Origin: Gymnothorax reevesii
Lineage: Eukaryota > Chordata > Actinopteri > Anguilliformes > Muraenidae
Assembly: GCA_029721435.1 (NCBI GenBank)
Contig: CM056583.1
Coordinates: 46,157,120-46,221,119, forward strand
DNA: 64,000 bases
Reading direction: 5' to 3'
Of the stretch, positions 37,501 to 49,885 are shown in pieces (position 1 is the stretch's first letter; every line of letters begins with the position of its first letter). Made by a program: the position numbers and the translations under genes. Under the pieces are notes generated by a model. It saw only the letters and a program-made list of their open reading frames with translations. It was not told where the DNA came from and did no database searches.

Positions 37501-40500
37501 TTTCTGAGTTTTCTGATGCATACTCTCTGGCCTGTTTATTTTGCAAGGAAATTAGCAGCTTTGCGATTAGTACAGTTCTTTAGAAATCTAAATGCATATA
37601 AACATTCTCTATTCAAAAATGCAATGCCAGGTGCGGGGGATATTGCTTGACAATGTCAGTAGCTTGTTGTTACAAATTATTTTTATTATTATTGAATTTA
37701 TTCATTTATTTATTTTATCTGTAGTCATTGCTGTTGTTTGTCTTTTTTCCCTTTACCTTTCTCTTATTTCTGTACTCAAGGTGGGGTAGATAAAGAAAAA
37801 GTCATAAAACAAAGCTCCTTAATGGTGCAGGTGATCATAACTACCTCATTGTCAATCATCTCAAGGCATGAATCTCCATGCACTGAGAGTAACACGCCTT
37901 ACTGTCCTGATATCAAGGTGAAACTCAAGGTTCTTACAACTTGACTGGGGGGCACAAAGGGAAAGAGTGAAAATCTGTATATGAGGAGCTGTAAACACAT
38001 CAGAGTGCGAGTTTGTGCGATGAGTGGTGTGGAGAGGAAAGTACTGATGACCACAATTGAATTTTCTGATTATTCTTCAATTTGTTCTAAATATATAGCA
38101 GAATATCTGCAAGCACATACGGATGTATTTTAGTTTGTGGTAATATTCAAATTATAATTTAGCAATGTACATATTTAAGGTGTAAGCATTCTTATGTGAG
38201 CGGTTAGATCAGTTAAAGCAAAACAAAAAATATTTTTAGGTTTGCAGTTACATTTTTGAAAACACAAATTGAGGCTGAGGGATTTAGCATCACATGCAGA
38301 CATGAGCGCCGTTTGTATTTTGTCAACCCTTTTCTGGCTATTTATCTTCATGCATTTGTTCTGGCCTGAATTAGACTGAGTTTATCTTCTATCATAACCT
38401 CAATTAATCATAATTTACTGGCTACTGAGAGCATAACACTGCTGTAATTAATGACACACACAAATTTAAATGTCAATCGGTCTGGTCTGTTTCAGAAGCA
38501 GCTGTGACTGAAAATAGTCTGTCCTTCGCAAATTCTTTGCTGCCCCAAATAAGAGGTGAAAAGACTCATAAAGCACGTCATCACAAATGAACACTCCAAG
38601 GATTTCAGTAAAGACCTCCCCGCAAAGCAAGAAAGCTAATGCACCACCGTCATTCATTACTCACCGCTGAATGAAAATAGCGTCTATGTCAAGATACTTC
38701 CCTTGAGAGTCTTTCCAGAGTTTTTGCGTACCTTTTTCAATCCAAAGAGCTGGTAATGATAAGTGATGATGTGGGAGATAAGCATGTGTACAAGCAAAGC
38801 GGAGGGACTGGGTCTATATTTAACTTCAGCTCCTCCACATGTACAAAGTCAGTTACTTGAGAGCATGAGCATGTGCTTTTCCTGAACACTTAACACCACA
38901 GATCTATATTTACATGACCTAGCGTACATGCTTACAAACGTACGACGCGTTCATGAAGGCATTGATCAACAACCATCATTGACTGTCCTTCATATTGTGC
39001 ACCCTACTGGATGTCATTTGACTTAACAGTCATACTAAGAAAGATCATTGATGCATGGGCACAACAGTTAGTTTATGATTTTGGGGGACTGCCCGACTGA
39101 AACAGTCGTGACCGTGAGAATACATTTTATTTTTTCCATCGATGTGGTGCTTATCACAGCACATCCCCAATCCCGCTCTTAGATTACTCCCTTTCATTCA
39201 TTTTCTTAACATTACAGTCTTTCAGCTTTTTAATTTAAGAAAATGAATGAACATTTTTCTCTCACTGAAGTTGACAGTTTAATCAAAGGATTGTTTCTCA
39301 TCTTGTTGTCCTATGTAGTGGAAATAATGTTTCTGTTCTTGTTTTCATGAAATTTTTAGATTCAAGTTTTTTGAATAATGTTGCATTTATTAACACTTGT
39401 TTTTAAACACAAAATGTTCATTTAGCTCCACTGATTTTTCCTCAAGGTATGTGGAAAATTCTGACGTAGGAAAACATGAATCTGATTTCAACAGACAAAA
39501 CACTTGTTTTGGTGTTTGTAGAGGTAAGTAACAGCCTCTTTAGTCTGAAACTTCTTGATTATTTAACAGGCAATTCCTAGTATGTCATCCTCTGGCTGGC
39601 AACAGAGATAAACCCAAATTGATTTATCCCTGTCATTTGTTGCAATATCTAAACCTGAGATTCCAGTGTATTCTGAACTTGCCTTTATATGTTAAAATAT
39701 GTGCCTTTCCTGATGTTGGGAATGCCTTTGCTTTAAAATGTATTTATTTTTCCTTAGGTAATTGTTGTGAAACATACTTTTCGCACTCCCAGTCACGCAA
39801 GGTTACATTCCCAAGCCCCAAGTTTTTCCTGCTGTTAATAGATCGGAGTCTGGTGTCATGCCAGGGAAGACAGAATTTTCCTTCTCCTAGAAATAAGGTG
39901 TCTGCCACTTTTAAACACACCCCACCCATTCCTCGTTGTGAGTGTGCATTATAGTTATTTCTATCACAGTATCTGTGCAACACCGTAAGGTCAAGCATGG
40001 TCAGGCTGATTACTACGTCACTAAACATTTCCGGACCCAAAGCTCTAAAAGTCGTTTTCTTTATCCATTTAACCCCTGATAATGACTGCAGCCATGCCTG
40101 TATTTGAGTTCAGCTTCACAGAGAAAACAGCATCTTGATAGTACATCTCCAGCAGTCTCTGTGGGGCACATCAGGTCTTACTCAAGTAATTGATTTTAAT
40201 GTCTGTCCACTAGAGGCAGACGTGCGTAAGTTGTGACTTTGATGTTGCAAAACTGACTGAAGTGCCAGCTGCTCTCTCTTGCTAAAATAGTTATGCAATG
40301 CTTACAACATTTGTTCTAGTAGATGTGCCAAGGTAGTTGACTCAGTTTAATGATGCCTTGTGGATTAAGGAAGATGAATGTGACGTTGCAGTTAAGGTAT
40401 TTTGAAGTTCGAAAATCACTTGCAAGAGCTGTATGTTCCTCTTAGATGTAATGTTATTTCGTAAATAGAACTGCTGGACTTTTTACATCTTCAAAGGTGC

Positions 40501-40709
40501 TGGCGTCGGCTTTCTGTATGTTGTTATTAAACCCTGCACTTCGAACGAAGCTGTGGCTGCACAAACGAAGACGTTTGCTTTTAAACGCAGTTCCTAGTAT
40601 TGGCTGATGCAGAGCCAAGTTTCTTCCCAACTCCCTGCTCCCACTGACTCAAAATAATCTTACAGCGTTTACTTGGGGTATGTTGTCCACAGACAATTGG
40701 ATGTTAATT
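37501..40709. other. stretch without recognised genes
   Basis: About 3.2 kb of AT-rich sequence. Small open frames (for example 38466-38657 on the minus strand) show no family resemblance. I looked for MALT1 and zinc-finger exons here and saw none. Confidence 0.45.
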
Positions 40710-40711
40710 TA

Positions 40712-42290
40712 CAAAACCCAAAACCAGTGAAGTTGGCACGTTATGTAAATCTTAGATAAAAACGGAATACAATGATTTGCAAATCCTTTTCGACTTATAT
40801 TCAATTGTATACACTGCGAAGACAAGATGTTTAATGTTCAAACTGAGAAACTTTTTTTTTTTTGCAAATAATCATTAACTTAGAATTTAAAGGTAGCAAC
40901 ACATTGCAAAAAAGTTGGCACAGGGGCCTTTTTACCACTTTGTTACATCGCCTTTCCTTTTAACGACACTCAGTAAACGTTTGGGAACTGAGGAGACTAA
41001 TTTTTGAAGCTTTTCAGGTGGAACTCTTTCCCATTCTTGCTTGATGTACAGCTTAAGTTGTTCAACAGTCCGGGGTCTCCGTTGTCGTATTTTACGCTTC
41101 ATAATGCGCCACACATTTTCAATGGGAGACAGGTCTGGACTACAGTCAGGCCAGTCTACTACCCGCACTCTTTTACTACGGAGCCGTGCTGATGTAACAC
41201 GTGCAGAATGTGGCTTGGCATTGTCTTGCTGAAATAAGCAGGGGCATCCATGAAAAAGACGTTGCTTGGATGGCAACATATGTTGCTCCAATACCTGTAT
41301 GTACCTTTTAGCATTAATGGTGCCTTCACATATGTGTAAGTTGCCCATGCCATCACAGATGGTGGCTTTTGAACTTTGCGCCTATCACAGTCCGGATGGT
41401 TCTTTTCCTCTTTGGTCCGGAGGACACGACGTCCACAGTTTCCAAAAACCAATTTGAAATGTGGACTCGTCAGACCACAGAACACTTTTCCACTTTGCTT
41501 CAGTCCATCTTAGATGAGCTTGGTCCCAGCGAAGCCGGCGGCGTTTCTGGGTGCTGTTGATAAATTGCTTTCGCTGTGCATTGCAGAGTTTTAACTTGCA
41601 CTTGCAGATGTAGTGACGAACTGCAGTTACTGACAGTGGTTTTCTGAAGTGCTCCTGAGCCCATGTGGTGATGTCCTTTACACACTGATGTCAGTTTTTG
41701 ATGCAGTACCGCCTGAGGGATCGAAGGTCACGGGCATTCAATGTTGGTTTTCGGCCTTGTCGCTTACGTGCAGTGATTTCTCCAGATTCTCTGAACGTTT
41801 TGACGATATTACGGGCCGTAGATGATGAAATCCCTAAATTTATTGCAATAGCTCGTTGAGGAATGTTGTTTTTAAACTGTTCGACAATCAGCTCACGCAT
41901 TTGTTCACTAAGTGGTGACCCTCGCCCCATCCTTGTTTGTGAATGACAGAGCATTTCAGGGAAGCTACTTTTATTCTCAATCATGGCACCCACCTGTTCC
42001 CACTTAGCCCGTTCACCTGTGGGATGTTCCAAATAAGTGTTTGATGAGCATTCCTCAACTCTCCGTATTTTTGCCACTTGTGCCAGCTTTTTTGAAACAT
42101 GTTGCTGGCATCAAATTCCAAATGAGCTAATATTTGCAAAAAATTACAAAGTTTACCTGTTCGAACATTAAGTAACTTGTCTTTGCAGTGTATTCACTTG
42201 AATATAGGTTGAAAAGGATTTGCAAATCATTGTATTCTGTTTTTATTTACGATTTACACAACGTGCCAACTTCACTGTTTTTGGGTTTTG
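40712..42290 (-). mobile_element. Tc1-type DNA transposon (DD34E), full length with long TIRs, defective
   Basis: The element is bounded by TA at 40710-40711 and 42291-42292. The ends CAAAACCCAAAACCAGTGAAG and CTTCACTGTTTTTGGGTTTTG are inverted, and the similarity runs on for about 190 bp through CAATGATTTGCAAATCCTTTT. Length is 1,579 bp, the usual Tc1 size. The transposase on the minus strand (42077 to 40932) has a helix-turn-helix start (MGRGSPLSEQMRELIVEQFK), FQQDNAKPH and SPIENVWR. The last Asp and Glu of the triad are separated by 34 residues. A TGA at 41691-41693, another stop near 41510 and frame changes disable it. Confidence 0.92.
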
Positions 42291-42870
42291 TAGTCTTAAT
42301 TTAAGCACAGCCATAGTTTTGGATGAAAAACTATGTTTTGGATGTGTTAATTCCGTATCTCCAAGTCCCAGTATGCTGAATTAGGTGAGGTCTCACTCTT
42401 TGCTTGTGTTGTAACCTATATATTAATCTCAAAATATCAACACAAGTCAAGTCCAAAACTGAGAGGGGTGTGGGAAGGTGGGGGAATTTCACTCATACAC
42501 ATGCCCGCTCACAAACACACTCAAAAAGCTATGCGCTTAACTTCCCAATTATTTTGGACATGCAAAGTAATTTATCAAGTGTATCATTAATATTCCTCCA
42601 GGGCTCATACTTTAGCTTTAGTTATCACATATGAAGAATGTCTGAAGATGCTACGTGTATATGAATACACCATATACATTTGCAATGAGATACAGAATTT
42701 TGAGTGTCTTACTTCCTTACGTCAAGCCATTAATCTGTTCATGAAACAATGAAAAGCCATCATAGATTATTGTGGCTTTTTTTTTCTTCATTTTTTGAGT
42801 CCTAAAATGAATGGTTGCCCTAACTGAAATGAGATCTGCATGCCGCCAAAAAGGCTTTGGCCCTCAAAGG
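42291..42870. other. stretch without recognised genes
   Basis: Non-coding flank between the Tc1 copy and the large hAT element; nothing recognised. Confidence 0.45.
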
Positions 42871-43904
42871 CAAGGTTCTCAAACTTTTTTCAGGGACGTA
42901 CTCTCTTGTGAAATAATTTTTTAGCCAAGTACCCCGTAACCAACGCAAAGCATTTTTGATTGAAAAAAAGTTGTAAAACAAGCACAGCGCTGTGCTAGTG
43001 TCTGATTTATAGAACTTTGTAACCGAAAAACACTTTCAAATTTCAAACATTTGAAAATGACTAATTTCAAATGTTTATAATCCAAGACTAAATCCATGGC
43101 GAATCTTTTCTCATCACTAATTTGTAGGGATTCAAACTAATGTAGTGAAAACAGTGACCACACAGGCACAAAACCATTTAAGACTCCATCAAAACACCTC
43201 TCATTTGTATTGGTCTCCCTTGAACTATTTGGAAATTTCAAAAGATATATATAACTTTGCTCACAAAAAATAATTATAATAAGGACTTGTTTAAAAGAAA
43301 AAAGAAGCAATTTACATAATTATAAATAGAGATTTTTGCTCATAAAAATAATTAGTAACTTAAAGTTATGGCCCCAATTTGTTATTATATTTACAACACA
43401 ACAGCAACAGCAAGGGATGACAGATACAGTTTTAAAAACTTAAACACATTTAATGAACAGACAACTAAACAACTAACTACGCTACTGACCAAGATTGATT
43501 AACAAGACAAAAAAACAGAAATATTTACAGTCCCTTTTTGGTGGGGTGGCTTGGTGATGTCCTGGGTGAGGAAAATGCTCTAACACAGGCAAAAATCCAC
43601 TAAAGAAACTTCACAGGTCTTGAACAGAATGACAGGTCTGGTCTCATGTATCCGTCTTCTTGCAATTTCTCCTACTACTTTACTGTCTCAATTGTCCCCT
43701 TTATATACTCTTTTGCAGACCCCTCCCACCTTTTAGACTTTTTTTTTTTTTTTTCTTTTCTCTGGGACTTGTTTCAGACATGCCCGAAACATGCCCAAAC
43801 CTAGCTCCAGTCTGAGCTTAACAAAAAAAAGGTAAATACTGCCATCCAGTGGCCTATATTCACAGTACAAAGTGCTCTCTTTTGGGTTCAAGGGATTTCT
43901 TTTT

Positions 43905-45007
43905 AGTCCCCCCAGGAATCCGCGATTCCGCGATCGCGGAATTTACCGCAGATTTCAAAGCCCTCCGCGGAAATCAAAGCAGTCCGCGGAATATAGGGCG
44001 AGGTGCAGAATTTTATATTTTACATGTATTTTTCATCCCGGCCGCCAGATTTTGCGGTCAGATAAACGGGATCTAAGACTCACAGCTGGTGCTGCCGGTT
44101 ACGGAGACTGATTTTTTTCTGCTGTATGCAGCATAAACTATATAAAAAGATGGACGCTGCACCCTGATTTGAAAAAAGAAGCCCATGTGGAAGTACCGTA
44201 GAATGGCATTCTATTTAATGGCCAACAGATGGCGACGTCAGTGGTTGCAGAAAGAAGTTCAATGCAATTGAAGTCTGTGAGAAAATGATCCTACTTTCCG
44301 ACCTGATTTTTAATTTAATGATTTTTCACATCATTTTATGTTCGCTATAGCAAGTTTCAGGTCTCCTTCGATATATCATGACATTCATTTTCGTGAATTA
44401 TGGTCCCATATAAACTAGAATAAAGTATAAAGCCAGAATGTGCTTCTGGGGCGTCGCTATCCTCTGGTCCTCGTCCGATACGGTCAGATCCAGAGCCACG
44501 TTCCTCCCCGGATCTTCGATTCACTTCTTCATCTTCAAACCAGTGGGTGACATCACGGTAGCTTCATCCATCTTTTTATACAGTCTATGGTATGCAGTAA
44601 TGTTTACAATATCCTGAGGATACAGTGAATAGTGTACACTTTGTTTAAATCTTTACTTTGATCTTTGGCACTTGTTCAGTTATTAAGCCTCGTTCACCCA
44701 TAGTTTGGTGAAATGTTTTGCACTTTATAAGTTATGCAAATAAATCTGCTCAAGAGGGACAAAAAGAATATTGATGCTGCTTATTTTATAACCACAATGT
44801 TTCGCAGTGTTTTGGTATTGCAAATAATGAAGCAAAAATTCTCTTATGAAATTATTACAAAAATTTGCTTAACTGGTCATTTTAGGTGTTTTTTAATGCC
44901 CGCGGAAAATCAACTTTCAAGCCGCGGAATCAAGAATTGCTCTCCGCAGAATCAGGAATGTTCTCCGCGGAATCAACACTTTTTCTCTGCAGATTCCTGG
45001 GGGGACT
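43905..45007. mobile_element. nested hAT-like non-autonomous element with CCGCGGAA subterminal repeats
   Basis: The inverted ends are AGTCCCCCCAGGAATC at 43905 and GATTCCTGGGGGGACT ending at 45007. Flanks TTCTTTTT and ATCTTTTT (7/8) suggest an 8-bp duplication, though both are T-rich. Both terminal regions are studded with CCGCGGAA or CGCGGAAT variants (43918-43992 and 44902-44972), as expected of transposase-binding subterminal repeats. Confidence 0.75.
44132..44589. mobile_element. 458-bp MITE with perfect 8-bp target duplication
   Basis: The ends are CATAAACTATATAAAAAGAT and, read inward from the right, CATAGACTGTATAAAAAGAT. The flanks are identical: GTATGCAG at 44124-44131 and 44590-44597. 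No open frame is recognised. It sits inside the element at 43905-45007 and is therefore younger than it. Confidence 0.88.
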
Positions 45008-45917
45008 ATCTTTTTTAATGCGCGCAGTGAGCCCTCTTACGCTGCCCGTCATTGGGTTTGTTTCCATCACTCTTAGAAATGTGCAAAATCTCGGTAGCGA
45101 AATAAGAAGTGGTAGGCCTTATGGAAACACTGAATTTTGAATAAACTCTCAAATATCGCTGAAAAGTTTTTGCGCTCTTGATGTCAGCCGTGCCGAATGA
45201 GTAGTATTTCGAAAAAGTTGAATGGAAATAGTTTTGACGCATTTACAAGCCGCAGGACGTGATGCAACACGCAACAGGTTCTGATTGACAGCATCCATTT
45301 TAATTCGGAAAGAGTATCGCGAGATGAGAATTTACAAGAAGAAAAAAGTTTATTGCAAAAGCATCTCCAATGGCAACATTAGCAGTTCGCAATTGTGCTT
45401 TGCCAAATCTTTTGAATTATCACTTTTAATTTTGACACAACTGCAATGGAAATGCTCCTACTTTTGCATAAAATTATTTACCGACACGTCTAAAAAAACC
45501 ACCATGAGAGCGAAAAAAGTTTTTATCAATATTTGAGTTTTTTTTTTTTTTTTTTGAAAATTGGGTGTTTCCATTACCAGTTTTTTATTGCTATATTTAA
45601 GTTTTGCACATTTCTATTGGTAATGGAAACGTAGCTATTGATGCTGCTGCATCCGCAGGATCTCCAGCTCAGGCTGTTTTCACAGACGAGCACATTGACA
45701 TGAAAAATGTCCTAAGCCGTGGACTCATCCAAGTACAGTGAAAAAGAGACACTTGTTTTCCCAGAAGTTGCTCGACAATGTCTGTTCCTATTTTATTTGA
45801 AGCCATTTGTCAAAGGCACCATTTTTATTCTCCGCTGCATGGATAGAGTTCCGTATCTACCCTTCACTTTTTCAGCTTTTTTTTGGCAGAATTTTAAAAG
45901 GGGGAGGGGGGTTGTTA

Positions 45918-46085
45918 GTGAGAAGGGGGTTCAGAATTTAATATTAATATGTAATATCGCGAATACATATGCTGTGCATGCCCTTGAAACCCGGGGGTAA
46001 GGTTTAGTGAAAAGGGGGTTCAGAATTCAATATTAATAGTTAGTAATATTGCGAATGGATATGCTGTGCATGCTCTAGCAACCCA
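45918..46085. repeat. tandem duplication, about 90-bp period, 2 units
   Basis: AAGGGGGTTCAGAATTTAATATTAAT and AAGGGGGTTCAGAATTCAATATTAAT are each followed by a GCGAATRSATATGCTGTGCATGC phrase. The units differ at several sites and by a short insertion. Confidence 0.75.
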
Positions 46086-46310
46086 GTCTGTAATCAGTAA
46101 TATGGCTGCCGCCTTTATGCTATTTCCATGTAGGGTAGCGCTAGAAATTAAACTCTAGATTTTCTTGACTGGAGGTACACTTGATGTTTTTACACACCAG
46201 AATGTTTCTCGAGTACCCAAACGTCAAGGTAAACCCAAAAAGTACTGATTTCATTCCATATTGGAGGAGGATGAATTCTTTCCAATTTTGTTGTTTTTTT
46301 TATGCTTTAG

Positions 46311-46700
46311 CTATGAGCAAAGACAACACATAAGCAGCCTCAAGATTTTTGGTTGATATTGTAGAGGCTTTCCACATAATGTCTTGTGATTACTCAAGTA
46401 CAGAAAAAGATTACTCTTGCAAAACTCCGGTGGCTTACCAACATGGCATCGATGTTTTATGTTGAGATGCCGCTGGGGATGTGCTGGCTTCATGCTACTG
46501 TTGGGTAATTTCTCCTCGCAGAAAAAAAACACAATGGCTTGGGTGAGTTGCAACTGGCGGACGTAAATTCCATTTAAACATATTCTTCTACATACTGATG
46601 GAATTTTTCCAGCTCTGGTTTCGCCTTCTTTGGCACTTGTCTCTCTCTGTTTTCAGCAGCAGTGCTACTATGTTTCAACCACGACTTCCGAGCGTTTTCA
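46311..46700 (-). pseudogene. hAT transposase N-terminal (BED-finger type) fragment
   Basis: The minus-strand frame at 46311-46553 reads EEKLPNSSMKPAHPQRHLNIKH then VGKPPEFCKS. This matches the LPNSSMKPAKLxRHLxTKHP...GKPxEFF stretch of BED-type (ZBED5-like) hAT transposases. Related sequence upstream on the same strand reaches about 46700. The first finger cysteines and the catalytic region are not seen. Confidence 0.6.
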
Positions 46701-46913
46701 CAATGGGAGGAGGTAGACAGGCAATGCCATTTTGCATGTTCCAGGTTGGGTGAAACCTTCTGGTATGGGGGAGAATCTGGGTTTTTAGGATGATGAAATG
46801 GAAAATGGAATATGAAATTTGGTTTGTGTACTCATATTTATATTTTATTGAATTATCAACAATATGATTATTGTAAGGAATTTTGCATGGATGTTATTTT
46901 TTTAATATATATA

Positions 46914-48971
46914 CAACCCCAATTCTGAAATTGTTTGGACAGTATAAATTGTGAATAAAATCAAAATGCAATGAATTTCAAATCACGCCAGCTAGTATTT
47001 TATTCACAATAGAACAGAGATAAAATCACAAATGTTTAAACTGAGAAATGTTACAATTTTATCCACATAATGAGCTTATTTCAAATGTGATGTGCTGTTA
47101 CAGGTCTCAAAAAAGTTGGGACAGGGGCCTGTTTACCATGGTGCATCTTCCCCTCTTCTTTTTAACACAGAGTGGCGGTGTCTGGGCATTGAGGAGACAA
47201 GTTTCTCGAGTTTAGTCATTGGAATTTGATCCCACTCTTGTTTAATACAGGCTTCCAGCTGCTGAAGGGTTTTGGGTCTCCTTTGACTGATTTTTTGTTT
47301 AATTATGCGCCAAATGTTCTCAATTGGTGAAAGATCAGGACTGCAGGCAGGCCAGTTCAGCACACGGGCTCTTCTACTAGGAAGCCACGCTGTTGTAATA
47401 GCTGCCGTATGCAGTTTTGCATTGTCCCGCTAAAATATACAAGGTCTTCCCCAGAATAGATGTCGTCTGGAGGAGAGCATATGTTGCTCTAAATCCTTTA
47501 ATATACCTCTCATCATTCATGGAGCTTTTTAAAACATGCAAGTGTCCCACACCATATGCACTAATGCATCCCCATACCATCAAAAATGCTGGCTTTTGAA
47601 CTGAACGCTGATATCAGGAGGGGTGGTCTTTCTCCTCTTGAGCCCAGAGGACACGACGCCCATGATTTCCAACAAGAATGTCACATTTTGACTCGTCTGA
47701 CAACAGGACACTACCACTTTGCTACAGTTCATTTTAAATGAAACCTGGCCCACAGAACACGGCGGCGCTTCTGGATCATGCTCAAAATGGCTTCCTTTTT
47801 GCATGATAGAGTTTTAGGTGGCAGCTGTGCATGGCACGGCGGACTGTGTTTACATACAGTGGTTTCTTGAAGTATTCCCGGGCCCATTTAGTAATGTCAA
47901 TGATACAATCATGCCAGTGAGTGATGCAGTGGCTTCTGAGGGCCCGAAGATCACGGGCATCCAGTAAAGGTCTTCAGCCTTGTCCATTGTGCACTGAGAT
48001 TTTTCCAGTTTCTCTGAATGTTTTGATGATGTTATGCACTGTCGATGATGAGACTTTCAAGGTCTTTGCAATTTGACATTGAGGAACATTGTTTTTAAAG
48101 TACTCCACCATTTTTTTTTTTTTTTTTTTTTACACACGCCTTCACAGGTGGGAGAGCCTCTGGCCATCTAAGACATCCCTTTTATAGCCAATCATGTTAC
48201 ACAACTAATGCCAGTTAACTTAATTACTATCTAAATGTTCTTTCCGCTGATTCTTTTTGCATATTATATTAATTGCTTTTCCAGCCCTTAATGCCTGTGT
48301 CCCAACTTTTTTGAGACCTGTTGCAGCCAGAAAATTTGAAATAAGCTCATTTTGTGGATAAAAATGTAAAATGTCTCTGTTTCAACATTTGAAATGTTAC
48401 CTTTGTTCTATTGTAAATAACATATTGCCTCGTGTGATCTGAAAGTGTATTGGGTGGTGACAGGACGCCAGGTGCTGCGACCAGTGAGAGAGAGAACTGA
48501 GAGCAGCCCAGATAAGGGACAAACACAAAAGAGGTACACACCTCCGGTAAAAGCCTGTGCTTACAAGGACGAATAAAAGTCGGCAGCACAGAAGCAGTCC
48601 GAGAGGGAATAAACAACAAGAGAGAAGAGAGGAAATTTCTTAAAGAAGCAATTCCTAACAATAAATGGAATATAACAAATCACTAGGAAATCTGACTGGA
48701 GATTTTCTCCAGCTGAAGTGTTAGAAACAAACACTCTAGCCATAGGCGTGGCGAACCCCCGGCCATCTACCTATATAGAGTCTGGAAAGCTCCGCCCCTG
48801 CTCAGTCAGCCTGCTAGGCCTGGAATTCGATGGAAAAGAAATCCGATATCGTCCCAGACGATAGAACAAACAAAGGTCCAACAAACAAACGACTAAACTA
48901 TGACAAAGTCATTGCATTTTGATTTTATTCACAATTTACACTTTGTCCCAACTATTTTGGAATTGGGGTTG
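46914..48971 (-). mobile_element. Tc1-type DNA transposon with internal insertion, defective
   Basis: The ends CAACCCCAATTCTGAAATTG and CAACCCCAATTCCAAAATAG (read inward from the right) are inverted, with similarity running on through AAATTGTGAATAAAATCAAA. TA precedes the left end and TG follows the right end, so one copy of the TA duplication has probably mutated. The minus-strand transposase tail at 47133-47363 has LNWPACSPDLSPIENIWRII. Earlier parts at 47377-47583 (MMVWGCISAYGVGHLHVL) and about 47600-48110 are frame-broken. The extra length over 1.6 kb is mostly the insert at 48429-48910. Confidence 0.88.
48429..48910. mobile_element. unidentified 482-bp insertion inside the Tc1 right TIR
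   Basis: The TIR match to the left end is interrupted here. ATTGC at 48424-48428 and 48911-48915 brackets the insert as a candidate 5-bp target duplication. The insert has no matching termini (it starts CTCGTGTG and ends AAAGTC). It contains a TATATAGAG box near 48772 and no recognisable open frame. It could be a solo LTR or a relic; I cannot name it. Confidence 0.45.
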
Positions 48972-49344
48972 TGTGTGTAATATACAATTTTTAAAATTTA
49001 TTCGTTTATTTAAATCTCACTTACCCCTGGTACCCCCATTTGAGAAACACTGCTCTAAGGCATGGACTCTACAAGACATGTGAAGGTACCCTGTGATAGC
49101 TGGCACCAAAACATTTGCACCAGATTTTTTAAATTCTTTAAGTAAGGTGGAGCGGCCACGGATTACATTTGTTGTTCCAGCACATCCTACTAATCAATAA
49201 GTGCGTTGCTGGTTTAAGGTTTGTCCCTCTGTAGACCACATCATTTGGTTCTCGCTACTTGGGGTACTGTTTACGAGTGAGGGTAGGATGGAGAGGGAAA
49301 GGACGGAAGGATCAATGCAGTGTTTGCTGTGACGTGGGCGTTGA

Positions 49345-49520
49345 ACCTGTTCGACATAGTGAAGAAGAAATGCACCTAAACAACTTGCCTGGGAGCGGCT
49401 TGGGATCCTTCAGAAATAATTGGAGGAAATGGCCGCAGAGGGGGATACTTGGGGAACTTTGAGTCTCTTATCCCTGTGACTCAGCTCAGGGTAAGCAGCT
49501 GAAAATGGATGGACAGTCTC
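49345..49520 (+). repeat. possible LINE 3' end relic
   Basis: GAAGAAATGCACCT, GGGAGCGGCTTGGGATCCTTC, GAGGAAATGGCCGCAGAG and CAGCTGAAAATGGATGGA follow the order of the 3' end of common fish non-LTR elements with GGAT-type tails. Diverged and short. Confidence 0.4.
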
Positions 49521-49799
49521 ATTATTATAAGACTACGGGTAAGACCGGATAAATGTTGATACATTATATCGATATTTGTAAGTGGCAGTATTAAAGACTG
49601 TTTTAGTTCCTATTCTTCTGTCCACTTGCAACTTTTTATTCAGTTAGGTATTTTCTGTTCTTCATGTGAAAAATTGATGTTTAGCTGTTGTGCATCTTTC
49701 TACTCATTATCAGTATTCATCACGTGGGATTGCAGAAGAAAATATGTGAACTTATTTTATTTGGGGAGTCAACCTCGTTTGGCAACAGCCAGCTGTGAA

Positions 49800-49800
<1 letters not shown>

Positions 49801-49865
<65 letters not shown>
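49801..49865. repeat. AT microsatellite with interior ATGTATGT
   Basis: An alternating AT tract of about 65 bases is interrupted once by GTATGT and followed by a T-run at 49869-49885. Confidence 0.95.
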
Positions 49866-49866
<1 letters not shown>

Positions 49867-49885
49867 CATTTTTTTTTTTTTTTTT

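Larger units (their letters stand above)
42871..49052 (-). mobile_element. hAT-type DNA transposon, 6.2 kb as expanded by nested insertions
   Basis: The left end CAAGGTTCTCAAACTTTTTT and the right end, read inward, CAGTGTTTCTCAAATGGGGG are imperfect inverted repeats of the familiar hAT kind. The flanks CTCAAAGG (42863-42870) and CTCTAAGG (49053-49060) match 7/8 as an 8-bp target duplication. A minus-strand relic of a BED-finger hAT transposase lies at 46311-46553. Inside are a second hAT-type element (43905-45007) holding a third (44132-44589), and a Tc1 element (46914-48971) holding an unidentified insert. Confidence 0.72.

Noticed and set aside
38466..38657. 63-codon minus-strand frame that reads somewhat protein-like
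   Set aside because: No recognisable domain or splice partners; considered and rejected as a MALT1 or zinc-finger exon.
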